From Klebsiella pneumoniae (GTDB lineage: Bacteria; Myxococcota_A; UBA796; SXON01), in the NCBI GenBank assembly GCA_945861635.1, contig CAMAWH010000005.1, positions 62,001 to 126,000 on the forward strand: a stretch of DNA of 64,000 bases, given 5' to 3'. Below are positions 8,075-15,682 of this stretch, piece by piece (positions within the stretch are counted from its first letter, which is position 1; each line of letters opens with the position of its first letter). The translations under genes and the position numbers were made by a program. The notes under the pieces are model-generated. The model ran no database searches. It had not been told where the DNA came from and saw only the letters and a program-made list of their open reading frames with translations.

Positions 8075-9700
8075 TCAAGGGGCTTTCGGGGAAGGCTTCG
8101 TCTGTGTGGGGGAGACCTGCCCCGGCGCAGCGTGGCCGCCCGCGGGGTCATCCTTCGGGACCCCGGACTTGCGTCCCGGCGGCATTCCCGGACGCGGCGG
8201 AAGGCCCGGTGGGCCGTCCATCGCACCTTCTCCGTGCTCCCGATCGATGCGATCGTGGCGCTCTTCCTCTGCTTCTTCGCCGCGGGCGTGGCGCCCATGT
8301 TCGCGCATGAGGTCTTTGGTCACGTCCACGACGCCGTCATCGACGATGTAGACTTCCGGGAACTCGACGACGCGCGCATACCACCGGCTCCGCTCGTTCC
8401 CTTCCGGGTCCGTCGTCGGCGGGGCCTGCTTTCCGATGACCAGCGTACGAACTGTATTCGCGTCATCCGTCATGACGATCTTCACGGTGGGGACGTCGAA
8501 TCCCCAAGCCTTGTCGTTTTCGGTCGGTGCGACAAACTCGTCACTTTCGATCTCCGCGGCGCGAGACGCAACCCGACGCGGTGTGGAACCGGGTACGAGC
8601 ACGCCGTCATCCCACTGCCAAGCGCCTGCAGCCTGCCGCACGGCTACGGTACCGGCGAGGTCCTTGTCGTCCGCCTCCCACGGCGCAAAGGTAGCGACCA
8701 ACGTCGTGAGCGAATTGCTGTCCATCCGCGCGAACCGCGTCAGCCGCAGCGACGCCACGGGCTTGGTGTAATCCTCCAAAAGGCCGTCACGAACCGCATA
8801 GATCGCCGGTTCAGCCGCCAGCTTGGCGTACGCCAAAGCATACTCACCGTCCTTTTCACCCGTGGGTTTGCCGAGCATCAGGGTCAGCGGCTCCCGGGCG
8901 GAGAACTTGATTGCGATTTCCGCGCGGGGCTTGTCAAGGCCGTACAACGTCAGATCGGGTGCATCGTCGGCGACGAATTGAATCGCCTTCATGGCCGATA
9001 CCCGCCCCAGAAGGCTGCGAACCTCACTGTCATTCGCCGGGAATTTGTCGGGTGCCAGCAGATCCCAGTCATGCTCGCCCGTGCGCTGCAGGTGGAGCAC
9101 GCGGCCCTCCGGCAACTTCGCCTCGATCGCGTCCACGTCTTTGCTGTCGAAGGTGGCGAATCGACGTTCGCGAAATTCAGCCAGCGACAGGCTGTAGTAG
9201 TCGACCGATGACTTTTTCACCGTGTAGATGGCGTCGGAGTCCTTCGGGTGGATGTAAAAGCTCACGCCCGAAGGGTTCGGGTCACCGGCGTCAAATTCAC
9301 GAGTCGATCCGTCACGAAACGTCAGCTTGACGTGAATGGCGCTCTGTCCGAGCCCATACAGAGCCCGTTCCTCCGGATCGTCAACGACCGTCGCTCGGGA
9401 CACCAGATCGTGGAGTTGGTGCTTGACCCGGTTCACCATAGACTTCGACGCCCGAAGGTTTTCCCCTTCAATCCACCAGCCGCCTTCCTTCTCGACCAAA
9501 ACGATCGGTCCGTCGGCGCGCTGAACCTCGACGCGGGTCAGGTCGGCCTTCTCGAACACGAATAGAGGTGCGCCCTCCTCTTTGCCCTTGAGCGCCTTCC
9601 GCTCCAGCGGCGTGATCTCATGCGGCTTCACGGCAAAATAGGCACCGATCAGCGCGGCGAGCGCGATCAGCGCAAGTACGGTCCCGCGGAACGCCTTCAC
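8075..9700 (-). CDS. DUF4340 domain protein of the Gld-type ABC operon
   Basis: Protein of 541 aa with one N-terminal membrane anchor (about residues 5-25) and a large, presumably periplasmic region. This resembles DUF4340 proteins, which typically follow GldG-like genes. Repeated blocks of the type 'valine-rich strand, DG, R/K' are visible, including LARVEVQRADGPIVLVEKEG-like segments, two or three times. The C-terminus is low complexity, His/Glu-rich then Pro/Gly/Lys-rich. I start it at the GTG at 9700, which overlaps the GldG-like stop as GTGA and sits directly before the membrane segment; the longer frame to 9775 lacks similarity. Its exact biochemical role is unknown. It is expected to work with the ABC complex encoded immediately upstream. 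Confidence 0.8.
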   Translation of the reverse strand: MKAFRGTVLALIALAALIGAYFAVKPHEITPLERKALKGKEEGAPLFVFEKADLTRVEVQRADGPIVLVEKEGGWWIEGENLRASKSMVNRVKHQLHDLVSRATVVDDPEERALYGLGQSAIHVKLTFRDGSTREFDAGDPNPSGVSFYIHPKDSDAIYTVKKSSVDYYSLSLAEFRERRFATFDSKDVDAIEAKLPEGRVLHLQRTGEHDWDLLAPDKFPANDSEVRSLLGRVSAMKAIQFVADDAPDLTLYGLDKPRAEIAIKFSAREPLTLMLGKPTGEKDGEYALAYAKLAAEPAIYAVRDGLLEDYTKPVASLRLTRFARMDSNSLTTLVATFAPWEADDKDLAGTVAVRQAAGAWQWDDGVLVPGSTPRRVASRAAEIESDEFVAPTENDKAWGFDVPTVKIVMTDDANTVRTLVIGKQAPPTTDPEGNERSRWYARVVEFPEVYIVDDGVVDVTKDLMREHGRHARGEEAEEERHDRIDREHGEGAMDGPPGLPPRPGMPPGRKSGVPKDDPAGGHAAPGQVSPTQTKPSPKAP

Positions 9701-11160
9701 CTTCCCCTCCGACTGGCCCAGACACCGAGCCCCAGCACGATGATCAGCAACGGCCCCAGACCAAGCGCGACCCAACGAATCTGCCCCTGATCCTCCTCGG
9801 TGAGGGCGAGCCGGCGAACCTGCGACGGCTTCCCAACCACCGAAAGGCGACCCTCATCACCGACCAGCCACCGGACACAATTCACGGCAAAGGTGACATT
9901 TCCTGGGCCTTCCGCGAGGAGCGCGTTGGAGATCACGTCACTGTCTCCCAGCACCAGCACGCGAGCGGCGCCCTTTTTTACGATGCCGGAGTCCCGGGTG
10001 ATGTCGAGCGCGACGGCCATTGCGACGGGGCCCGCGGAGTCGATGTCGGGCTCGAAGATCGCCTGCCCTCCGTCGAGTTCGCCACCACGATCGATCCAGC
10101 CGTCACGACTCGTTTCCAACACGGTCGAAGACCGGACCCCCTCGATCGGCGGAACGGCCGGCTGCACCGGGGAAGCGCCCGCAACGACCGTGACAATCAA
10201 CTGATCCGCCAGATCCTTGGTAATCGGATGTCCCTTGTACCTGGGCACTGGACGGTCCGGGTACGGGAATACTAGCAATTTGTCGAGCACGCGGCCACTC
10301 GGAACGACGACGCCGAGGCGGCCAAGCAGCGACGGCACCGGCGAATCGGGCTCGACGGAAAAGAGTACGGACCCGCCCGTTGCGACGTAGGCGAGGAGCA
10401 GATCTTCCTCCAGCGGCGGGATCGCGAGCGTCGGCCGCGCAACCAGCACCGCCGCCGCGTCGTCGGGGATTCGCGGAACGGGGTCATCCTTTCGGTCACG
10501 GACGAGGTCCAGACGTTTAAGCTCGTAGCTATCTCCGCCCAGCGCGGTAACGAGATCCGAAAGGCCGCCGGGATCGTGGCTCTCGGGGTCCATTTCACCA
10601 TGCCCGAGGAGCGCATAGATGACGCGCTTCTCGTTCGCCATCAGCTGTGCGAACGAGCGAGAGAGCGCGGCTTCCCCGAGGAAGTCCATTCGCCGCTCCT
10701 CCTTTTTTCCCACCCGCCGGAACAAGTCACGATCGCGCAGGTCAATACGCTGATCTCCGCGTTGAATGACCAACGTCGAGTAGTCGGTAACGCCGAGTTG
10801 TTCGGCCGTCAGTCTTTCCTTGTCGAAGTCGACAAAATGGGTCTCCACCACCTGCGACGCGTAGTTGACCTCGTCGAGGAGGTCCTGCAACGCCCGATCC
10901 TTGAAGTAGCTCTCCTTCTTTCCGCGCTGCCCGGAGAAGGCCGTCACCACCACCTTCACGCTGCTTTGGTCGAGAAGACGCAGCTTATTCCTCGTGTCTT
11001 CCAGAAGCACAGAACCCTGATCGGCGCTCAGGTCGATGCGGATCCGGTAAAGGTCGACAATGGCGTACAGCACCATTGCGCCCACGATCACCAGAAACGA
11101 TACCAGGGTTGCATTCGATCCAACGGCAAGCCGCCGTTGGAGTTGGCGATTCAGCGCCAT
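9697..11160 (-). CDS. GldG-like ABC transporter auxiliary protein
   Basis: Protein of 487 aa with a transmembrane helix near residues 20-43 and another at the extreme C-terminus (about 463-482, followed by a basic tail). Between them is a periplasmic region of the ABC_transp_aux/GldG type. It shows the familiar start 'RIDLSADQGSVLLEDTRN', the QRGDQRIDLRDRDLF block and the YALLGHGEMDPES segment. In Bacteroidetes, GldG works with GldA and GldF in gliding; in other phyla such triads have no proven substrate. The gene overlaps the permease gene by 10 bp, so it belongs to the same complex. The ATG at 11160 is the only sensible start. Confidence 0.85.
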   Translation of the reverse strand: MALNRQLQRRLAVGSNATLVSFLVIVGAMVLYAIVDLYRIRIDLSADQGSVLLEDTRNKLRLLDQSSVKVVVTAFSGQRGKKESYFKDRALQDLLDEVNYASQVVETHFVDFDKERLTAEQLGVTDYSTLVIQRGDQRIDLRDRDLFRRVGKKEERRMDFLGEAALSRSFAQLMANEKRVIYALLGHGEMDPESHDPGGLSDLVTALGGDSYELKRLDLVRDRKDDPVPRIPDDAAAVLVARPTLAIPPLEEDLLLAYVATGGSVLFSVEPDSPVPSLLGRLGVVVPSGRVLDKLLVFPYPDRPVPRYKGHPITKDLADQLIVTVVAGASPVQPAVPPIEGVRSSTVLETSRDGWIDRGGELDGGQAIFEPDIDSAGPVAMAVALDITRDSGIVKKGAARVLVLGDSDVISNALLAEGPGNVTFAVNCVRWLVGDEGRLSVVGKPSQVRRLALTEEDQGQIRWVALGLGPLLIIVLGLGVWASRRGR

Positions 11161-11864
11161 CGCCGCGACTCCAGCGATCGATAGGTCAAAAACAGAAAGA
11201 CCGCGGCAAAGGCGGCGAAGTAATACACGTCTGCGCTGTCGATAATACCACGGTTGAAGCTGTCGAGATGCGCGAGCACCGACAGCGAGCGGACGTGGTC
11301 GGCCAACGCCTCCGGGATGAGCGTTTCCGCCCGTCCGATCAGCCAGAATGGCAGAAGAATGACGATGCCGATCAGCCCGGCCGCCACCTGGTCATCGGTG
11401 AGCGAGGACGCGAACAATCCAGCAGCTGAAAAAGCCGCCGCGACCCCGATCAATCCGAGGTAACTGGTAAACATCACGCCCCAGTCAGGGTCTCCGTAAT
11501 ACGCCAGAATCAAGGGGAAGATTGCCGTGCCCGCGAACATGAGCAGGCAGAGGGTCAGCGACGCGAGCCACTTCCCGGTGACGAGCGCCGCTGGCGATAG
11601 CGGCGCTGTCATGAGCATTTCCAGTGTTCCGAGCCGCCTTTCCTCGGCGAAATGGCGCATTGTGAGCATCGGCAGGATGAACAATTGCGCGATGGCGAGA
11701 TTGCCGCCGAGCACCCGCAGCGACGCTTCGCCGGTAAGCGTAATCCCCAGATAGAAAAACAGACCGCTCAAAAACAGGAATACGCCAAGAAATACGTAGG
11801 CGATGGGCGATACGAAGTACACGCGCATCTCCTTCTTCCAGATCGTCCACACCGAGCGCATCAT
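11151..11864 (-). CDS. ABC-2 type permease, GldF-like
   Basis: Integral membrane subunit of 237 aa with six hydrophobic helices, typical of ABC-2 permeases such as GldF and NosY. The N-terminal WTIWKKEMRVYFVSPIAYVF segment is the characteristic cytoplasmic elbow followed by TM1, and the RHFAEERRLGTLEMLMTAPL motif is the coupling region found in this family. The start is the ATG at 11864, overlapping the ATPase stop as ATGA; a much longer frame to 11999 is only antisense-like coding overlap with the ATPase gene. It pairs with the ATPase encoded upstream. The exported substrate is not known. Confidence 0.9.
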   Translation of the reverse strand: MMRSVWTIWKKEMRVYFVSPIAYVFLGVFLFLSGLFFYLGITLTGEASLRVLGGNLAIAQLFILPMLTMRHFAEERRLGTLEMLMTAPLSPAALVTGKWLASLTLCLLMFAGTAIFPLILAYYGDPDWGVMFTSYLGLIGVAAAFSAAGLFASSLTDDQVAAGLIGIVILLPFWLIGRAETLIPEALADHVRSLSVLAHLDSFNRGIIDSADVYYFAAFAAVFLFLTYRSLESRRWR

Positions 11865-12802
11865 TCGCGCCCCACGATGCCGATGAAGGCTTCTTCCAGC
11901 GTCGGAAGACGGCGCTCCAGCGCGCGTACGCGGAACCCCTGCGCAGCGGATCGGCGAGCGATGGCCTCTCTCGGATCGGTTGCGGCACGGACCTTCCACG
12001 CCGTCCAGCCCCCGCCATCACCGTCCGTCCCGCCGTCCGGCGACGCGAGCGGCTCCACAAGGTCGATCTCTGGTAATCCGCCAAGTTGTGGGCCGTTGAT
12101 GCCCTGTACCTCGACGTAATACCACTGCCCCCCGGGTGCGAGCGCTCGCAACTCGGCGAGCGAACCCTGAGCGACCACTTTTCCGCGATTGATCACCACC
12201 GCGCGCGGGCAGAGCGCATCGACCTCGGACAGGATGTGGGTGGACAAGATGACGGTGTGGGTCCCAGCCAGAGAAAGCACAAGATCACGGATTCCAACGA
12301 CCTGAGCAGGGTCCAGGCCGCTGGTCGGCTCATCGAGGATGAGCACCGGCGGATCGTGGATGAGCGCCTGCGCGAGCCCGACGCGCTGCCGATAGCCCTT
12401 TGAAAGCGACCCCAGGATGCGCCTTTCCCACCCCCGCAAACCGACGCGCTCCATGACCGTGCCCACGCGGGCCAACCGCGCCATTCCCGTGACGCCCCGA
12501 AGCTCTGCGCAGAAGTTCAGATAATCGCCGACGGTGAGCTCGGGGTAGAGGGGAGGCGTTTCCGGCAGGTAGCCGACGCGACGCTTGACCTCCATCGGGG
12601 ACTCGAAAACATCGTGACCGGCGACAATCGCGTCACCTTTGGTGGCCGGAAGAAACCCCGTAAGAATCCGCATAGTCGTCGTCTTTCCGGCGCCGTTCGG
12701 CCCCAGAAATCCGACGATTTCACCCTTTTCCACTGTGAACGAAACGTCGTCCAACGCAACCCGCGGCCCGTAGGCCTTCGTCAAGTGGCGTGCTTCAATC
12801 AT
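11861..12802 (-). CDS. ABC transporter ATP-binding protein, GldA-like
   Basis: ATPase subunit of 313 aa. It shows Walker A GPNGAGKTT (about residues 35-43), the Q-loop region with YLPETPPLYPELT, the signature LSKGYRQRV, Walker B LILDEPTSGLD and the switch His in STHILSEV. After the core comes the roughly 100-aa C-terminal extension found in GldA/NatA-like ATPases. I use the ATG at 12802 (MIEARHLTKAYGP); the frame extends to 12961 without similarity. It is the first gene of the operon running to rsmA and is divergent from the SurA_N-like gene, with only 25 bp between the two starts. Its promoter therefore probably lies inside the opposite gene's 5' end. Confidence 0.93.
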   Translation of the reverse strand: MIEARHLTKAYGPRVALDDVSFTVEKGEIVGFLGPNGAGKTTTMRILTGFLPATKGDAIVAGHDVFESPMEVKRRVGYLPETPPLYPELTVGDYLNFCAELRGVTGMARLARVGTVMERVGLRGWERRILGSLSKGYRQRVGLAQALIHDPPVLILDEPTSGLDPAQVVGIRDLVLSLAGTHTVILSTHILSEVDALCPRAVVINRGKVVAQGSLAELRALAPGGQWYYVEVQGINGPQLGGLPEIDLVEPLASPDGGTDGDGGGWTAWKVRAATDPREAIARRSAAQGFRVRALERRLPTLEEAFIGIVGRE

Positions 12803-12827
12803 CGCCGCGGCGGTTAACGCGGAAAGC

Positions 12828-13325
12828 ATGTGGTTGGTGTGGTTGACGTTCGCCCGCGCGGAAGTTGTGGACCGCATCCTGCATGTGGCCGGGGGCCGAA
12901 TCATCACGACGTCGGATGTCGACTTCGAGCGCGAATTCGACGCCCACGACCGCAGCCCCATCCCGGCGCTGGAGGACCCTGCCTACCCCATCGAGGCACG
13001 CCTCATCGACTACGCGCTGGTGCGCGAACTCGCGGGCGATGTCGAGACCTTCAAACCGTCGGCCGCGGACGTGCAGGACCGGTGGCAGCGTTTCCGCGAT
13101 GATTGGGCCGTTGCCGAGGACCATGTGGCATTTCTCCAGAAGTGGGGCATGTCGGATGAGGTCCTGCAAGGGCTCATCTACAGTCGCCTCGTCGTGGAAC
13201 GGTACATCGCCCGCAATATTGGCGTTGCGACGATCAGCGGCGACACGAACGCGGCATCGACCGAACGATACGCCCCGTGGGTTGCGGAGCTGCGCGGCCA
13301 CGCGGAAATCCGCTCCCCGCCGTGA
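12828..13325 (+). CDS. SurA N-terminal-domain-like periplasmic protein without a PPIase domain
   Basis: Protein of 165 aa. After a very short hydrophobic leader ending FARA, the sequence VVDRILHVAGGRIITTSDVDFEREF matches the start of SurA_N chaperone domains (the VNGEIITxSD block). The helical remainder includes ALVRELAGD and VERYIARNIG. The parvulin domain that follows in SurA and PrsA is absent. The leader before ARA is only 11 residues with no basic residue, and no ATG, GTG or TTG lies upstream in frame before a stop that I can see. It probably handles outer-membrane or periplasmic clients, but this is inferred. The 3' end overlaps the acetyltransferase start as GTGA. Confidence 0.6.
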   Translation: MWLVWLTFARAEVVDRILHVAGGRIITTSDVDFEREFDAHDRSPIPALEDPAYPIEARLIDYALVRELAGDVETFKPSAADVQDRWQRFRDDWAVAEDHVAFLQKWGMSDEVLQGLIYSRLVVERYIARNIGVATISGDTNAASTERYAPWVAELRGHAEIRSPP

Positions 13326-13795
13326 CGGACGTCAAGCGGACAATCCGAGAGGCGACTGCGTCCGACCTACCCGAGCTGCTCCGGTTGGAGGCGGAGTGTC
13401 TCCCGGAGGAGGCATGGACCCTGAGCATGGTCGCGGAGGAATTGTCCCGACCCGGCGGCATCATTCGAGTCGCTGAGGGGATGAACGGCGGCCTGATCGG
13501 CTTCGCCATCGGCTTCACGGTGCTCGGCGAGGTACAAATCTTTCAGATTGCAACCGCGCGTGCCCACCGCCGCCACGGCATCGCCGGGGAACTGCTGGTC
13601 AGCTTGCTCCGCGCGGACGTTCACGCGACGGTCGCCTTTCTGGAGGTGCGCGCAGACAACGCCGGCGCTATCGCGTTTTACGAGTCGCGCGGGTGGGGGG
13701 CAATCGCCACTCGTCCCCGCTACTATAGCGATGCCACCGACGCGATCGTGTACCGCCTCTCCCTGCCCTACCAGCCCTCGGCTCCGAACCTGTAG
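13322..13795 (+). CDS. GNAT family N-acetyltransferase, RimI-like
   Basis: Acetyl-CoA dependent N-acetyltransferase of 157 aa. The GNAT fold is seen in IREATASDLPELLRLEAECLP at the start, the acetyl-CoA binding Q/RxxGxG/A-type turn AHRRHGIAGELL (about residue 83) and the C-terminal LEVRADNAGAIAFYESRGW block, which is characteristic of RimI (ribosomal protein S18 alanine N-acetyltransferase). The start is the GTG at 13322, overlapping the SurA_N-like stop. RimI genes often sit near tsaB/tsaD; here tsaD is 7.5 kb away on the other strand, so the RimI assignment stays tentative. Its last 28 bases overlap the convergent AgmX-like gene. Confidence 0.8.
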   Translation: MTDVKRTIREATASDLPELLRLEAECLPEEAWTLSMVAEELSRPGGIIRVAEGMNGGLIGFAIGFTVLGEVQIFQIATARAHRRHGIAGELLVSLLRADVHATVAFLEVRADNAGAIAFYESRGWGAIATRPRYYSDATDAIVYRLSLPYQPSAPNL

Positions 13796-14682
13796 GTCTT
13801 CGACAGCGGGAATTCATCGTAGATTTTCTGGAACTTCCACGACTGAATGTTGCGCGTCATGCACGCCTCCAACTCGGCGTCCGGGGCGCTTACCGGTGAC
13901 ACCCGCACCTTGGAAGCCGCGCCTTCCTTTGTGATGGTAAACGCCACTTTCCACGCCCCCTTCAGCGTCTCCACCTGCTTGAGGCGGCTCTGGTAGCACG
14001 TCGTAAGCTGCGGGCTGTAGGCATCGATGATTTTTCGAGCCATCGCCTTGATTTCATCGTCATTTTGCAAAATAGCCGCGGACGAAACCCGCCCGACGGA
14101 GAAATCGAGCGACGTGGTTTTCACCCCATCCGCCGCGCTTGCGATCGGGGCGAGTGTGAGGTCCTCCTTCGGGCGAGAAATCGGCACATACGCTGTTGGC
14201 GCCGACGCAACAGCTCCCTCCACGACGGCCGGCGGCCCCGTCGTCGGGGGTGCCTCCCCGCCGGCTGGGACGGTGTTTCGCGGCCTCCGCACGGGAGCAT
14301 CCGGCGTCACGCTCGGCACGACAGCCGCGACGACCGGCGCACTTTTCAGGTCCGCGTCGGGGATCACGTAGTAGTCATCCAGTTCGTAAACGAGTTCAGC
14401 ATCCCGTGCAGCCTGCACGCGGAAGCCCACGCCGGAGACGACGGCGAAGAGGAGCAGCACCAGCAGACCCGCGAGCAGATTGAGGCGCTTTTTCTTCTTC
14501 GCGCGCACAGCGTCGTCGGCCTGGAGCCGGAGCCGGGCTTGCAGGCCCGGGTCCGTAGGCGCCTCCTCCCCAGGAATTTCAAGCATACAATGCGGGCAGT
14601 TTCCACCATGCAGAACCAAATCGGCAGGCACGACACCCTTGCAGAATGGGCATCCACGGGGATTTGGGGCGGCAGCAGTCAT
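13768..14682 (-). CDS. AgmX/PglI C-terminal domain protein with zinc ribbon
   Basis: Protein of 304 aa. There is an N-terminal zinc ribbon (Cys11, Cys14, Cys29 and Cys32 in two CPxC pairs), then a basic KKKK stretch, one membrane helix (about 64-84) and a Pro/Ala/Thr-rich linker. The C-terminal AgmX/PglI domain runs from DAYSPQLTTCYQSRLK through GAWKVAFTITKEGAASKVRV to the conserved ACMTRNIQSWKF. This TonB-like domain occurs in Myxococcus gliding proteins (AgmX, PglI) and many Myxococcota envelope proteins. The cytoplasmic zinc ribbon may sense or scaffold, with the C-terminus periplasmic. I chose the ATG at 14682 over a TTG at 14703. It is convergent with the acetyltransferase gene, with a 28-bp overlap. 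Confidence 0.8.
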   Translation of the reverse strand: MTAAAPNPRGCPFCKGVVPADLVLHGGNCPHCMLEIPGEEAPTDPGLQARLRLQADDAVRAKKKKRLNLLAGLLVLLLFAVVSGVGFRVQAARDAELVYELDDYYVIPDADLKSAPVVAAVVPSVTPDAPVRRPRNTVPAGGEAPPTTGPPAVVEGAVASAPTAYVPISRPKEDLTLAPIASAADGVKTTSLDFSVGRVSSAAILQNDDEIKAMARKIIDAYSPQLTTCYQSRLKQVETLKGAWKVAFTITKEGAASKVRVSPVSAPDAELEACMTRNIQSWKFQKIYDEFPLSKTYRFGAEGW

Positions 14683-14788
14683 CGAGTGCGCGCAGGGTAG
14701 CAAGGCAGGACGACTCGCGGCAACTCAGGCACCCGATCGCACTGCAGTTTTACCAGCACCTCACTCCCTGCGACCGTTGCCAAACCCC

Positions 14789-15682
14789 TCAGACCGGCCC
14801 GCTCGTCCGTGGGCCGCTCCAACTGCTCATTCCGCCGACCACGTTGAAGACCTGACTCGCCCCGATCGAGGTCATGAACTCGGCGGCAGCGGCGCTGCGT
14901 CCGCCGGAGTGACAGACGAACAGCAAGTGCGTGTTCTGTCCCAACTCCGCGTACCGGTGCGGAAGTTCATCCACGGGAATGTGACGAGCGCGCGGGGAAC
15001 GATCTTGCTCGAACTCCGATTTCGTTCGCACGTCGACCAGAAGGAAAGGAGAATCCGCCTCATCGAGCAGAGCAATCGCGTGTTGGCAGTCAACGTCCAC
15101 GACCACCGCCGGCATGTTTCCAGGCGTACGAAGATTCGACTCGGCGTGCGCGACCGGGGTCGGCGGGGGCGGCACGTCTCGGCCATCGACGGCGGCGACG
15201 CACGTCAGCAGGCGTTCCACGTCGGGAAAGCCGCGTTCGTCAAAGATCACAGTGCCATCTTTGGCGATAATCACCGTCTGATCACGACAAAATGGCCGAA
15301 TGCGCCCCGATGCCCGGTATCCACGCGCCGCCATGGCAAACGGGTCGTACAGGAGGAAGAACTCGATGCCGATGCGGCCACGGTACGCGCGAAGCGTGTC
15401 GGTCCGCGCGGTATTGACCCCGAAAACGGCCGTCTCCAGCGTCTCAAAGCGTGCGCGAGCCGCGTCCACCTGCCGAAGGTACGCCTCTGTCGCGGCGGCC
15501 TCCGTCGACGCAAAGAACACCAAGACCACGTGCAGATGACCCTTGAAATCCGGGAGTTTGATCCACGTGCCATCGTCCGCCGTGAGCGAGAGACCTGTGG
15601 CCGGGCTGCCGACGCGGAGCGGCTTCCAGGTGAGGAAATGGGCGAGAGAGGGCATTTCCATGCCTAACCCGCGACGCCTCAC
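14789..15682 (-). CDS. Peroxiredoxin-like (cysteine-less) domain fused to rhodanese
   Basis: Protein of 297 aa. The N-terminal half has the thioredoxin/AhpC-TSA fold: GSPATGLSLTADDG, then LVFFASTEAAAT at the active-site loop, FGVNTAR, LLYDP and TVIIAKDGTVIF. The peroxidatic Cys of PxxxTxxC is missing, with Thr/Ala in that loop. The C-terminal half is a rhodanese domain with VDVRTKSEFEQD and the active-site loop VCHSGGRS (Cys257), so sulfur-transfer or phosphatase-type chemistry is possible there. No signal peptide is seen. The start is the GTG at 15682 (GTGA overlap with the regulator gene) or the ATG at 15661. Function is unknown; a regulatory or sulfur-relay role next to the PATAN regulator is inference. 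Confidence 0.75.
   Translation of the reverse strand: MRRRGLGMEMPSLAHFLTWKPLRVGSPATGLSLTADDGTWIKLPDFKGHLHVVLVFFASTEAAATEAYLRQVDAARARFETLETAVFGVNTARTDTLRAYRGRIGIEFFLLYDPFAMAARGYRASGRIRPFCRDQTVIIAKDGTVIFDERGFPDVERLLTCVAAVDGRDVPPPPTPVAHAESNLRTPGNMPAVVVDVDCQHAIALLDEADSPFLLVDVRTKSEFEQDRSPRARHIPVDELPHRYAELGQNTHLLFVCHSGGRSAAAAEFMTSIGASQVFNVVGGMSSWSGPRTSGPV

Noticed and set aside
7918..8298. Two separate short genes, one ending and one beginning at the TGA at 7960
   Set aside because: The two pieces are in the same frame and together give one conserved motif; neither half alone has a sensible start or end.
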